Below are positions 51,827 to 64,000 of a stretch of 64,000 bases of DNA, in pieces. Source of the DNA: Apophysomyces variabilis (lineage: Eukaryota; Mucoromycota; Mucoromycetes; Mucorales; Mucoraceae); NCBI GenBank assembly GCA_002749535.1, contig MZZL01000384.1:7410-71409 (forward strand), read 5' to 3'. Each line of letters opens with the position of its first letter. The stretch's first letter is position 1. A program made the position numbers and the translations under genes. The notes under the pieces were generated by a model that saw only the letters and a list, made by a program, of their open reading frames with translations, had not been told where the DNA came from and did no database searches.

Positions 51827-52846
51827 TCAGCACGGTTTCCAAGAGACTGGGATACGACCGTCATTGAAGTTGCCAACCATAGCAAAAACAGCGGGCGAAA
51901 GATCTAGGGAACCTACATCATCAAAGATGACAAGAAATAAGATACAACGAAGACACAAGCTTTTTATCCTATTTGCTTTTTCGTTGCTTACCTTGACCGC
52001 AGCCTGGACACTAAACGTCCGGTAAAAAAAATATATATATATAGCATAGAGAAACATAGATATATGATTTCTTTCCTGTAGAAACATCCGTATTGTCTTA
52101 CCTCGTCTTGGATATAGGCTTTGGCTGACCCTAATGGACCGGTGACAATAATGCATGCACCACAAACGGGACTCTCATTTGGATTGGCATATTGTCCATA
52201 ATCGACATGATTCTAACATGCCAGTAATAAAATTCAGTTTCTTCCTTTTTCCCTTTTCGTCCTCTCTTTTCTATTATAATTTTACCAGTGCCACGATCAT
52301 GTCTTGAGCTGTGAAAGAACCGCCGCAGGCAGTTAAACCCACACCAGGATCTGAGAAAAGAAAGTAGTGAATAAAATAAGAGAGAAATGGATAGCGAAAG
52401 TTTACAACATCGGTCGTTCTTTTTTTTTGTTTTATACCGTAGTAAGTTCCATCGCCTTTGCCACTCATATCAAAATGGCCTGGTGTTGCTGTACCTGAGC
52501 TTTCGCCAGGATACTTGGTTTTCCCTACCGAAGGCAAGCCCAGCTTGTCTCGGTAAACTTGGTTTTTAAAAACACCAAGAGTCCCTAGCACTACCAGCGT
52601 CACGATTAAGATGCCGGTCCAGCCAGCACCAACGAGCATGAGTTTGCCATGGCGGTATTTGTCGGCAATGCGGGTCCAAATGGTCTGAGGGTATAATGGC
52701 GGCAGTTCTTTCTCCTGCAGGGAATAGTAAGGTTGTGCTGCTGGGATAGGCGTGCTTGTACGGATGCCAGCTGCACTATGACGACTGCTATAACGACGAA
52801 GGTCATCCAAATTGTTTCTATTAGCAACAACTTCTTCTTGTTCCAT
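51827..52846 (-). CDS. Membrane-anchored expansin-like (double-psi beta-barrel) protein
   Basis: Start at 52846 (MEQEEVVANRNNLDDLRRYS). A cytoplasmic tail of about 70 residues precedes one transmembrane helix (LMLVGAGWTGILIVTLVVLG). The outside part has GHFDMSGKGDGTYYG, DPGVGLTACGGSFTAQDMIV, NHVDYGQYANPNESPVCGAC and IIVTGPLGSAKAYIQDE. Small exons CPGCGQ and GSLDLSPAVFAMVGNFNDGR then end VSWKPC. The GDGTYYG, TACG, Cys-x-x-Cys and LDLSP motifs fit the barwin/expansin (RlpA-like) fold. No separate C-terminal cellulose-binding domain is present. It would act at the wall, possibly loosening polysaccharide; that is inferred. It is a type II membrane protein and not a secreted one, because the helix follows a long hydrophilic N-terminus. 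Confidence 0.85.
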
Positions 52847-54110
52847 GGTCGGTGGCTTTAAGGAGAATAAATAAAAAGGAAGAAAAGAGGAGAGGATCAA
52901 ATGGGATCATCTATATTTTTTTTTGTACTTCCCCTTTTTTCACTTTTGGTTCATTTGTGCGTTCAAGTTGGCGTGAAACATAGCCAATGTTACACTCATT
53001 TAACGGTAAGATAGGGAAATTCCATACACAAGTACTGACGTCGGGTCCGAAAAAAAAAAGAGAACTGATCGTCGTATTCTTCTCAAAATTCGAATAATAC
53101 GAGCTTTGGCGAGAAAGCTCTACATTGAGTACCAATCGTGAAACAATCAACCTTTTCTGCAAAGGGTCAAGGTTACTATCACTCGCTTGCACAGCTCGTT
53201 TTCAACGTTGCTGTTTTGCTACGAATCTCATACTCTCTGATTGATCGATTTTTTGTTTATTCAAATACTAGAAAAGCTCTATATATTATTCTAGTTTGTT
53301 GAATGGACGTATCACAACAGATCTGGGCAAACTGTTTCCTCATGTGCAGGGAAGATTGTTAGGACAGCGTCATTGATTCGCCAAAAGGTTAAAGAAAACG
53401 GGCACCTCACCGTTGCAAACGGCAACTTGACGTGGTATTTTTGCTTTATACTTGTATCTTTAATTGCCTATTTCCCCTTGACAACGTTGACCGAGCTTGC
53501 CGGAACATCCAGAATTTGTAGATCGAGATATTTCTCGCCTTTCTGTCAGAACAGCTCTCCTTAAATAACCACATATGTCTGTCCATAAATATTTATATCG
53601 CGTGTGGTGGCGATTATTAGAACGAATTGCATGCAATTTCAAGTTGCTGAAAATATGCAGACCACTTTAACTGCAATAGGGTCCTCTGTGTACGGAAGTG
53701 CCAAAGATATACATTTTTAATATTGCGCTTTTCACGGCGTATCCGTTTTACATATTTGCATTTAGTGCCTAGATTTACGCGCACTGATAAGCATGCACAT
53801 ACATACACAATTAGATTCATCTGCTTATTAAAACTGGAGGGATATAGCAGGAAAGAGACTGCTGATGTTACATCTAGTGGTAGCTTTTCGTGATCACAAG
53901 AAGCTTAGGCCTTGAACGCTTGGTTAAGCCTTAAACTTTATTCTTTGCTGGTTCTGCTTTTTTATCGCACAATAACAAATTGTTCCGCTCAAAACATTGA
54001 TTTTACGGATAGATATGCCAGTAATGATTTTGAAATTTTATTACATATTTTTGGTATAAGAAATACAGAGAAAAAAGAAAGATAAAAGATAAACAGGGAA
54101 AAGGGGCGCC
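52847..54110. other. Intergenic stretch, no gene seen
   Basis: Contains the promoter of the expansin-like gene and the 3' flank of sulfite reductase. The short frames at 52911-53192 and 53373-53564 lack motifs. Confidence 0.5.
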
Positions 54111-57100
54111 TTATAAGTCGTGGAAATCCAATCCAGTGATGGTTTTCTTGACATAGCCTGCACGAATGACCCAGTCACCGAAAGATTCGCCTTCATTTCG
54201 TTCCAGAGCATAGCGTTTGATAATGGGGCGAACTTCAGCCAGAATTTCCTCCTCTCGAAGACTTTCCTTGTATAATTTGTTCAGGCGTTCGCCCTTATGA
54301 CTGCCACCAAGATAGACATTGTAGGCACCAGGTGCCTTACCGACAAAAGCCAGTTCCGCCAAATAAGGGCGTGCACAACCGTTGGGACAACCAGTCATAC
54401 GGATGGTAATAGCGTCGTCGTGCAAACCTGCTTCTTCGATTGTGCTTTCCAGATGACTGACCAAGGTAGGGAGATAGCGTTCAGATTCGGCCATGGCCAG
54501 ACCACAGGTTGGCAGTGCCACACATGCCATGGCGTTCAAACGCAAACCACTGAACTTGAGATTATCCATCTTATATTTTGCCAGATGAGCCTTGGTCTTC
54601 TCCAGATCGGCCTCAGGAACGTCGGCGATCACAAGATGCTGGTTTGGTGAAAGGATGAATTTACCCTTGTGCCACTTAGCCAATTCGCGCAAACCGGTTC
54701 GTACAGGGAAATCAGGCCAGTCCTTGACTTTACCGTTCTCGACAAACATGCAGAAGTGCCATTTGTCACCGACGCCCTTGGTCCAACCGTAGCGGTCCGC
54801 ATTGTCCTTGAACTCAAACGGCTTGGCTTCTTCCAACTTGAAACCCGCCCGGTTCTCAACTTCGCCCTTGAACCAGTCCAAACCACGGTCATCAATGGTG
54901 TACTTCAGACGAGCGTGCTTGCGGTTGACACGGTCACCATAATCACGTTGGGTAGTCACCACTGCTTCGGCCAACTTGGCTGCCTTATCCGCAGAGACAT
55001 AACCGATCAATGAGGCAGGACGAGGATAGGTCTTCTTGTTGCCGTGGGTCATACCCATACCGCCTCCGACAGTGATGTTGTAACCCACAACGGTCTTGCT
55101 CGGCTTGTCGACAATAGCAATGAAACCAAGATCATGAGCATAGATATCAACATCATTGTTTGGCGGCACAGCGATGACGATCTTGAACTTTCGGGGAAGG
55201 TAGCTAGGACCATAAATCGGCTCAAAGTCTTGGACAGCGTGACCAGCAACCAATTCATCCGCCAGCCAGATTTCGTGATAGGCGTTTGTCTTGGGAGCCA
55301 AAAGATGCATCAACTCCAAACTGAAAGCATGAATCTGGCCATGGATCTCAGGAATCTCGGTAATAGCCGTGGCCATGATGTTACGGTTCACATCACCACA
55401 AGCAGCGAGCGTACTCAGCAAGGTCTGGTTGATACCACGAATGGCCGATCTCAGGTTCTTCTTCAGTACACCATGAAGCTGGAATGCCTGGCGTGTTGTC
55501 ATCTTGATAGCCCCGTTGGCGTATTTGCCAGCTAGTTCATCCATGGCCAGCCATTGCTGAGGCGTAGAGACACCACCAGGCGTACGAACACGGATCATGA
55601 AACCGTATGCCTTTTCCAGACCCAATCGCTTGCGCTCCTCTCGCAAATCGCGGTCATCCTGACCATAGGAACCGTGGAACTTGAGCAGCTTCATGTTGGT
55701 TTCAGAAATGGTGCCAGTCGATTCATCCGCCAAATCTTCCTTAATGGTACCGCGCAAATAGTTCGAATTGATCTTCATCTGGTTATCTGTGATCTTGGGA
55801 ACATCATCTTCAGCACCAATGTCTTTCACACCGAGAGATTTCCAGAAATCGGGTTGCCATGCTTGGAAGCCGGTTTCGAATCCATCAGCGTCTTGATCAT
55901 CGCCCAAACCAAGATCTACCAAACGGGTAGCTCCCAAGGTTTCCAGCTTAGCATCGATGAGTTTGCCCGGCTTGTTGTAAAAGCCAGCATCTTCAGGACG
56001 AGGCCAGTAGTGGCTATCACCAAGACCAAAGACGGCATACTTCAGATCGGCAAATACGTCGCCCGACAATCCGTTCAAGGCCTTCCAGAAATCACGAGCG
56101 TTCGAAGGGAACTCACCCTGCCCAGCAGTAGAAACCACAATAGCCACATTGGTCTCGTTGGCCAACTCCTGGATGTCGCTGTAATCGTCCAAAGCCATCC
56201 ATTTCACTTGAAGACCTCTGGACTTCGCCCGTGTAGCAATCTTCTTCGCGACACCTTCAGCATTTCCATTATCAGAACCAAAAAGAACAGTGAGAGGTGG
56301 ACCATTGGCGCCGCCCAAACCAGAAAGAAGTTTTGCATAATCCTGACGTGCTTTGCTCTTGAGCTCTTCGTGACGTTTTTGCACATCCTAGAAACATAAA
56401 GTGGATTATCAGTCAGGAACGTAACATAATTGATATTTATCCGGTTACCTACCGATTCAAGCGAGCTGACAAGTGCTTCAGAGATATCAGGCAGACGAGA
56501 CACCAACTGTGAGAAATGGTTTTCTCGTTCCAAGAATTTCTCAAGATCCTTCTTGATTCGCTGAGAATCCAAAGTGAATGGTTCTTTGCCCTCGGCTTCC
56601 AGTGTAGGGTTCCAGCGGTAAAGTGGCCAAGATCCATTATCGACCGCAACCTTGGTCTCCTTGAGCGTGTCGATGGGACTACCCAGTTGAGGCAGGTAAG
56701 CCAATACGATAGATGGTCCCTTGTAGGCGTCAGCTTCCATCAACGCATGCAATACACCAGTGTAGGACGAGTAGAGAGCCACAGAAGCCACATAGACATT
56801 GCCAAAATTCATTGCATAGAGACCCACATCTTTCTTGCGTTGTTCACGCTCGATGATCGTTGAATAGGGTGCAGTATCCACCAACAGGAGATTGATGTTT
56901 TCACCCGAAGTGATGACATGATGGACACCTGACTGGCCAATGTCGTAAGACCATGAATCGGAACCGATGAGCCAGTTGGACTTGACAAACAGGAACTCCT
57001 TCTGAACCAAGATTTCTTGAGCCACCTTTGACTTGACCCCTTGCAAACTCTTGACCACTGTCTCGGCCGCTTCATTGGTCTGTGTCTTGAATGCCTTGGC

Positions 57101-58954
57101 ATGGAGCAACCACTGAGAAAGGGCCTTGAACGCCTCCGTTGGCAAAGCTTCATCCTTGAGAGATTTCTCGACCAAATCCAAGAGACGAGCGCGCTGCTGG
57201 ATAGTGTGCAACAGCTTACCATAGCCAAACTCGGGAGACGACGACTCAGGGTTTTGCGCATTGGGAGCCCAGATAGAGGCGCTGTTCACCGCATTGGCAA
57301 TCTCGAGACGACCTTGGAACACTTGATCAAGCATCTTGATGTATGGCGTCTCGACAGGCTGAGAGATCGGATGCGAAGATTCCTCTGTTGATGGCTCTTG
57401 AACAGGTTCATCCGTCAACGAGGCCCAAGTGCTCGGAACTTGAACCTTAGCTGCCTTCGAAAACGCCGACAGATCACCAGCGAGGGCCAGCTCACGAGAG
57501 ACCACCACGATGGAGGCACCCTTGGTTGCAATTGCCTTCTTGACAGACGGTAAAAGAGAGTCCACCTCTTGGCCAACAACTGCTACCAAGGCCTGCTCGC
57601 CAAGCACCTTACTGAAGTCAACGGCAGCGTCGAGCACAATGACGAGAGAAGCGGCTTCGATCAATGAAGGTAGCAAAGGACCCTTGTTGCCAAAACGCAA
57701 ATGTGAAACCGTTGCCTTGCCCACCTGAACCGTGTAGAGTTGTACCGCCTTGTGGGTATCCGCCTTGGCCTTTGCATATCTTTGAACCGCCTGTTCATCA
57801 CCAACGAATATGACTTGTTCGACACCTTCCAAAGACTCCTTGACCGCAGTCAGAGGCAAGGCGTTCACATTAAATCGGCGTGCAACGACAGGTTGAGCCA
57901 GGCTGTCAAGAACCGCACGTACCATGGCCGGAGTAAAATCAAGAGCATCGATACCATAGGTTCCGCTGACGATTTCCACTTCGTCATTTTGAGCAGTCTG
58001 ATAGGTGGCCACGACATCCAAGAAGAGCGGATTCCACGTTGCTGTATGATCCTTGGTTGGTTCCAGTACAGCCACGCGCTTGACCGTACGAGGGATGGTT
58101 GCTAGGAAATCCGCATCCGACCATGGACGGTAGAGCTTGACCTTGACAAGACCCTTCTTGGCTTCTTTGTCCTTGAGAGTGTGCTCGACCACAGCTGCCC
58201 CAGCACCGAGACCCACAACAACATCTTCAGCTTCCGGATGACCGACATATTCCAATGGTGAATAATGACGGCCAGTCAGTTTTCCAAACTCAAGCATTGC
58301 TTCACGGACGGCGCCGTAAATATCGACCGATTCCCGTGATTTATTCTTGTACTTGAGATAGGCAGTGGTGTTAGGAGATCCATCCTCCGGGTTAGGACGA
58401 GTCTTGTACGCCTCCAGAACGTCGGTTGGGATCAGCGTCTGTAACACCTTATCCTCAACCAATTCGATCCGGCTCCATTCGTGTGATACTCGCTTGCTAT
58501 CGAAGAAATGAAGGAAAGGGGTGTTTGTCCGGAGAGCAACAACGTGAGCAAGGATGGCCAAATCATAAGCTTCTTGGACCGTAGAGGAGCTCAAGAGGGC
58601 CAAACCACTCTGACGAACTGCCATCACCTGGGAGAAATCCGAGAAAGCCGCTGAGTGTTCATCAGCAGATACGTGGAGCACCAGGCCCGATTGACCAAAC
58701 TTGTAGAGATGTGGGATAGCTGGGATAAGTGACTTCGCCGAGAGAAGAGCAGAGGTCAGCGTGCGATCGGCCAGCGACGCATGCACATGCGAAGTGGGGT
58801 TTTGAGAAGCATGGACCTTTTGATGGACAGTATTTCCCCAGATATTTGTTGTCTGCTCTAACGAAAGAGGTTTGTATGCGTGGATGGTTTCGCTCAATCG
58901 TTGTGCGACGGTGGAAGAGGCTGTTTCACCGTTGAAAAAGGCAAATGTAGGCAT
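54111..58954 (-). CDS. MET5: Assimilatory sulfite reductase beta subunit (siroheme), Met5/Ecm17-like
   Basis: Reduces sulfite to sulfide with electrons from NADPH through its flavoprotein partner, for cysteine and methionine synthesis. Two exons, 58954-56453 and 56387-54111, joined in phase, encode about 1,592 residues. The N-terminal half is a pyruvate-ferredoxin-oxidoreductase-like region (start MPTFAFFNGETASSTVAQRL; VVVGLGAGAAVVEHTL; YDIGQSGVHHVITSGENIN). A flavodoxin domain follows (LTVLFGSDNGNAEGVAKKIA, VVSTAGQGEFPSNARDFW). The hemoprotein part has KMTTRQAFQLHGVLKKNLR, the first Cys pair of the 4Fe-4S cluster near NAMACVALPTCGLAMAESER and the second TGCPNGCARPYLAELAF. It ends KTITGLDFHDL. 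It is longer than yeast Met5 but has the same domain order. A single intron separates the PFOR-like half from the flavodoxin-reductase half. Confidence 0.95.
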
Positions 58955-61900
58955 TAGAGCAGGGGGGAAAAGATATTAATTACAAAGAGGAGAACCGTTT
59001 GAAAGGTAATAAAGAACAAAGGAACTAACATCACCTGAAAAAGTGATAACTTTTTATTCGATGTGAAACTGACGCCTCAAGCGCAAAGTTGCGAACATTG
59101 CGTCTTCAAGCACACAATTTCCCCCTCTTCCTATTGGTCAATTCCGCTCCGCCCGATCATCGCATCATACCCTATGAAATCAAGCATCTTTGGATGGGCA
59201 TTGTATACAACAATCTTCTTTTGGTGGTTCTTCGTTCAAAGTGGCATGATCCATCGCGAAAGGCGTAATCATTAAATAGTTTACCCACGAAAAAAGAAAC
59301 AAAGATTCCTTTCCGTACGTTCGAATTCTTATGAAAAAGTTTCCCCGTGGAGATAAGGGATCCTATCTATCAATCTCTCTCTCGTTCGCTCGCTTTCTCT
59401 CTGCCTTCTATTTCCCATAGTTATGTTTGACAAGCTGATATAACTTCAGATCAGAGGATTGTACATGTTTGCTTCTATGCATTATATAATAATAATAAAG
59501 AAGAGCAAGAAACAGCTCTGTTTTCTCACAAATTTGACTGAAGGACGCCTTCCGAAGCATCCTATGTTTGGAGGTTTGAGACGTGTGCCACTGTTTGTAA
59601 AAAAGCAACCGCCATTTAACAACGTGGCGCGCTTAGTAATGGTTTGCGCCATTGGATAAGAAAGACGATCTAGATAGATCCATCTTGTTTTTACCCAAAA
59701 AAAGATGGCTGACCCTTACTTCTTCCCGTCGGACCAAAAATTTTTATATCGCATTTGAAGGTACGATGATACTTACTATCATGGCCAACTCTCCCTGTCT
59801 GATCTATGGGTATTTATTCTGTCATTACAAAGCAAATAACGACATTTAAAATGCTTCAATGTTCATGACAAGGATCCGATTACTTTGAATTCCTGGGAAA
59901 TGCATTAGCAATGCGTTAACTAAAAAAAACTTAAACAGAGTTTTTCCCCAGCCATATCCGTATCCAATGGCACTTTCGGTATGGCAATGGTGCCATCGCT
60001 TCGGACGGAGGATTATTTTGCAAATTAAAGTTTTCGATTGACATATCGGTGAAGAAGAAGGGATATTTACTTGCCTATTCATATGCACTTGTGCCCGTAC
60101 CACAAACACAATCTACGTCCAGATTCTCATTGCACCAAGCGGCATTTCTATTGATCCAAGTCAGTTATTCTCAGCCTGCTTTTCTCTCGTAATGCGAAGC
60201 AATAAGTTTAAGGTTTTCATTACGTCTCGTGTCATAAGTGCAGTTTCGGGAATGTAACTAGCCCAATACCGACATCGATCCGGGAGAAGTGAACGCAAAC
60301 ACGAACTGAAAGATAGCAACACCCAAATGGTCACTTGAACGAAAAATAACAGAACATCCTCTTGCCCTGCTTTTTTAAAAGTTGACTGTAACCATAAAAC
60401 AGAAACAAATTTCTTCCCGTTTATAAAAAAGTTGGCATTTAACCGGGTTATCCCAACCGAAGCAAACACTCAAACTATGGATCTCTTCACTTTGAGTGTA
60501 AGACATAGCAGGACATATACATAAGAAATGGTATATTTAATGATTCTTCATTAAATTCTGCCAATCATATAGCATAGAATCTTCACCCTTTGCTAAAAAA
60601 AATTCCATTTGCCTTGAATGGCTATTCGCACATGCATCCTTAGCAATCATTTACCATCCATATGTCACTCCAATCTGCCATTTCTTTTTATACTTTTTCA
60701 TACGTTTCGTTGCTAAGTATGTTTCCCATCAATAAAGACAAGCTCTACTTTTACACGGTAACAAAGCTCTGTTTGGCGCATGCAAGCTGATGTCTTCAAA
60801 CGCTCAGACGACATTAATAACTAGACGTATACCGCGCACTTTTTTCAACTCGCAAACGAGACATATTCCTTTGTTTTACCAATAGATATTTATCGGATTG
60901 GATGCACACGAATTAAAAGACATTTTTCGCCTATGTGCGTCATGAAAAAATAAGATATGGACATGTAGTAAGGTTCTCACTAAATCATTCTTTTTACATG
61001 TACTTTTTGAAGAAAAATTTATCAAGCTGTATCATCCCACTTTAGTTTACCGTTTGTCCCAAATGTTCTGTCAGTGCGCAATGAAGCACCGCTTTGCCTC
61101 TACTTCGCAGCTTTCGCAAATCAGCATTCCGTTACGCAAATCCATTGGCAGAATATACGCACATTTCTTTATGACTCTCTCCAAGATTGAATCAACGAAT
61201 CATGACCCAACAACCATTGTGCGCTTTTGCTTACTACATCTACTCCCAGGCTTTAAGGTAAGATAACTGACGAATACAATTATCTCATGATGAACATGCT
61301 TTTACTGTCCGTTATAACTAACTTGCTCTTATTTTCCACAGGGCCTTCCCTTTTTTACATTGAGTACATACTTTCAAAAGTTTTGCGAGAAACAATTGAA
61401 AATAGCTAGCAAAAAGGGGAAAAAAGATTGCATCCCCTTGAATTTGTTTCCTAATTGGCCCCTAGGCCATCCGCTTTTCTGGTCTATCTTTCTTTAGCTT
61501 TTTGTCATCCCCCTCTTTTTTTCTACGCCTCTTCCACAGAGTATGGGGTTCATTACAGAAAATGATTCATGGATCATCACCTAGCGAGGTGTATACGATA
61601 CAAAAAGTGGAGAGGGGATGGGTTGTGAAAGTGCAATATCATTTTGTCCCACATTAGCAATACCATTTAGTTTGTCTTACATTTAGATTCACTTCCTTTT
61701 GTGCACATAGACATTCATTGCCTCTTTTTTTTTTTTGATTTTTCTCTTTCTTCAACGGAGTTATAAGACCAACGTAACACGCATAACATCATGTCGCGCG
61801 GGCCACGTGTGATTAGGCCTCCGTCAACAATCATACGAGTCTAATTTTCTTGGTTTCTCCCTAGAAACATCCTTTTGTCGGAAGCTTTGTAGATCTTTTT

Positions 61901-62858
61901 CTTGATAGGCTGCATGACACTGACTAAAATAAGGGATTGCACGTTTTCTTCCAATGCTATTAACGCTTGCCTTTTTAATGTAAAATGGTTCGTAGGCTAA
62001 ATCGTCTGATTTTTTTATCTTTTATCCTTTTTTTTTGGCACAAAAGCTCCTTGTTATGATACAATGTCGCGGTATATGCAGGTAGGCAATGAGACATTAC
62101 GTTCATCGATAGAAAGCAAAAGCTTCAACTAATGCACATAACAAACAAATAATTAAGAGCTTATCTATTTAGGAAAAAATAATTAGTGAATACATGAACG
62201 AAATTGAGAAACAGAGATTACAATTCATTGAGAAAACATAATCTATAACTTTGGCAAATATCTATATGAAGATCCAAACGATAATATATAGAGCAAGGAA
62301 AAATAAAAAGTAAAAAAAATCTGCATGTGCTACGAATAAAAGGTTTCTACATATTTGGTATAAAAGTGGTATAACATGTCATTAGCCGCATTTCCAGGAA
62401 ACAAGAAGAAAAGGGTACATGAACGACCAGAATTTTCTTTCTTTTTCTTTGGATGTCGGTTTCTGATATGATGAAAGGGGGTAAACTACAAATTAGAAAA
62501 AGATGAAAGGAGGTGTGAATGACTAATTTAAATGTATGTGCGTGCGTGCGTGTGTAGTTGTGTTCGTGTTCGTGTGTGCCCGTGTGTGTATAAGTGTACG
62601 TATGACAGGGTAACAGGGTAAATAATCCTCTTCGCGTGACCATGGCCGGCATGACGGGAAAATCACCTATTCCTGAAATGGAAATAGAGCGAGAGAAAAG
62701 TGTAGGAGGAAGACAGGAGGTTGAATGAAGAGAAAGAGCGTGTCATTGCTCGAGGGTCATGGTTCGGGGTCCGTAAAAAGGAAGGGTGACTTTGTCATTG
62801 GATAACAGTAGAGTTATCATTGTACTTAGATCAAGAGCTTCCACAAGGGAAGGGGTCG
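58955..62858. other. Long intergenic stretch without a supported gene
   Basis: 3.9 kb, A/T-rich, with pyrimidine tracts. The best frame, 61054-61266 (plus), is followed by a GTAAGATAA donor-like site and a TTTCCACAG acceptor at about 61341, which would allow a two-exon peptide of about 110 residues, but no motif supports it. GT/CGT-rich simple sequence lies at 62535-62590. The right part is the 3' flank of the coiled-coil gene. Confidence 0.4.
62535..62590. repeat. GTGC/GTGT simple repeat
   Basis: Alternating GTGCGTGCGTGTGT-like sequence followed by GTTCGTGTTCGTGTGTG units, in the 3' flank of the coiled-coil gene. Confidence 0.8.
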
Positions 62859-64000
62859 TCAGTTGGCCTTGGTCATGGGTTGCCATGGAGCGGCAAGAGG
62901 ATTAAGCATTTTTTTGGTATTCTTCTTGTGAGAAGCAAGCTTGACCGTGTATTGTGTCAGTTGACCATCGATTTGCGTTGTAAAAATGAGATGGCCGTCT
63001 TCTGTAACAATACCCTCATACGCAGGACTAGGAGGCGTCTGTGGAGCAGCTGTCTGGGAAGAAGGAGACCGGGTACTACTGGCAATAGAACCTCGATAAG
63101 AAGAAGACGAAGTAGATCGCTTCTTCAGACGTCGATGCAATTCATCCAATGTCTTCCGCAACTTGGTCAGCTCTTCATCTTTTTGCTTCATCTGGGCTTC
63201 TAAGGTTTTGGGCTTTTCAAGTTCACGCTGCATGTACTCCATTTGGATCTTATTCACGCTTTCAGATAACTTGATCCGCTTGTTTTCTTCTTCCAAGACC
63301 GCCAACCTGGTCTTGAGATCCTCTTCGTCTTCTTTGGGCAGTTGGCTCTTTTGCATTCCAGCACGCAGTTGCAGGTAGCGCAAAGCCATGTCCTGATATT
63401 TTGTGTACCAGATGGACTTGTCTTTTTCTTCTTTTTCTTCTTCTTCTTCTTCTTCCTCAACAGGGACGGATGGAAGTTGTTCGGCAACAGGAACGGTCGT
63501 GTCGGCAACATCGTCTGCCTTCGCCTCTAGCGCGTCCATCCAACTCATGGACTTTTTTCTGCCGAATTCTTCACCACAGTCCATAATTCCCTCATCGACA
63601 TCCTCTTGCTGCTTGGCAGGTTTGCTTTCGCATCGGCTCTGGAGTCGTTCAAGTTCTAGCTGATGATACTCTAATTCTGTCTCCAGTAACTGATTGCGTG
63701 AACAGAGGCGACCGATCTCGTCTTGATTTCGCACCGCTTCGTTTTCCAAATGAGCAATCTGTTGTTGCAATCGTTGATTTTCTATTGACTGACGTTCTAC
63801 TTCTTTGTCGAGTTTTCGTTTGCATTCGACCAGTTCATCGACATCCTTGATATTCACCATGTCTTTCAGATGAGCATTGGTTTCTTGCAACTCCTGAACA
63901 AGCAAACGTGCTCGTTGTAACTCGGTTCGTAGCTGCTCCATTTCTGCACCCTGGCGCTGAATGGATTCATAGTCTTTTTCCAGTTCGGCGTGTCGAGTCT
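62859..64000 (-). CDS. Coiled-coil protein, 3' part (5' end outside the window)
   Basis: The frame is open to the window edge and ends at 62859. The visible 380 residues are long heptad-rich coiled coil (LRTELQRARLLVQELQETNA, NRLQQQIAHLENEA-like segments, LETELEYHQLELERLQSRC), an acidic Glu-run spacer (63427-63455), SMSWMDALEAKADDVAD, more coiled coil (TRLAVLEEENKRIKLSESVN) and a Ser-rich linker. A short C-terminal block (GIVTEDGHLIFTTQIDGQLT) precedes ...PWQPMTKAN. It suggests a cytoskeletal, motor-tail or tethering protein. The family is not recognised without the N-terminus. Confidence 0.8.
   Translation of the reverse strand, partial: TRHAELEKDYESIQRQGAEMEQLRTELQRARLLVQELQETNAHLKDMVNIKDVDELVECKRKLDKEVERQSIENQRLQQQIAHLENEAVRNQDEIGRLCSRNQLLETELEYHQLELERLQSRCESKPAKQQEDVDEGIMDCGEEFGRKKSMSWMDALEAKADDVADTTVPVAEQLPSVPVEEEEEEEEKEEKDKSIWYTKYQDMALRYLQLRAGMQKSQLPKEDEEDLKTRLAVLEEENKRIKLSESVNKIQMEYMQRELEKPKTLEAQMKQKDEELTKLRKTLDELHRRLKKRSTSSSSYRGSIASSTRSPSSQTAAPQTPPSPAYEGIVTEDGHLIFTTQIDGQLTQYTVKLASHKKNTKKMLNPLAAPWQPMTKAN

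Noticed and set aside
61054..61489. Possible two-exon gene (MKHRFASTSQLSQ... joined to GLPFFTLSTYFQKF)
   Set aside because: The splice sites are plausible, but the peptide is unrecognised, the start context is poor and there is no supporting neighbour; it is noted only in the intergenic entry.

Overview
The window is nuclear DNA of a filamentous fungus, most likely an early-diverging one of the Mucoromycota/Mucorales type. That placement is inferred from gene content and not from any marker search. The genes carry many short AT-rich introns with GTAAGT-like donors, intergenic DNA is A/T-rich with poly-T tracts, and there are relics of Fanzor-type and pogo-type mobile elements. The gene set includes an animal-like HPRT, a CC2D1/Lgd protein and an archaeal-type phosphoglycerate mutase. 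There is one assembly gap of N (29892-30309).

Layout. The first 8.5 kb is mobile-element territory. On the minus strand (541-4516) lies a decayed gene whose exons read, in one continuous phase, first as a FEN1/XPG-type flap-nuclease domain and then as a TnpB/Fanzor-type RuvC nuclease, with seven internal stop codons, one frameshift and a lost C-terminus. It is followed by paired hairpin repeats (6179-6313), a 188-bp TA-flanked MITE (6504-6691), a 72-codon two-exon remnant (6935-7215) and copy 1 of a 1.1-kb repeat (7277-8402). Copy 2 of this repeat lies inverted at 23268-24415, but its ~185-bp middle segment is flipped relative to copy 1.

The rest is mostly housekeeping genes: RNA polymerase III largest subunit (9649-14979, -), NudC (15997-16877, +), a kelch-ectodomain/transmembrane/kinase receptor-like protein (17385-21185, -), a DMT/TPT-family transporter (26872-28209, +), a mitochondrial carrier (28534-29803, -), 3-hydroxyanthranilate dioxygenase (30801-31519, -), HPRT (35070-36079, +), archaeal-type phosphoglycerate mutase (37223-39368, +), an HMG-box regulator (39748-40716, -), a NOL8/Nop8-like RRM protein (41196-43469, -), a CC2D1/Lgd-like ESCRT regulator (43783-46694, +), a RhoGEF-like DH-PH protein (47660-51399, +), a membrane-anchored expansin-like protein (51827-52846, -), the sulfite reductase beta subunit (54111-58954, -) and the 3' part of a coiled-coil protein running off the window (62859-64000, -).

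The genes do not form one pathway. They cover transcription and ribosome assembly (RPC1, NOL8), metabolism (NAD synthesis, purine salvage, glycolysis, sulfate assimilation), trafficking and polarity (NudC, CC2D1, RhoGEF), and cell-surface sensing or wall work (kelch-kinase, expansin-like). Several are divergent pairs that could share promoter regions (RPC1/NudC, NOL8/CC2D1). The most unusual item is the FEN1-Fanzor composite reading frame at the left edge.
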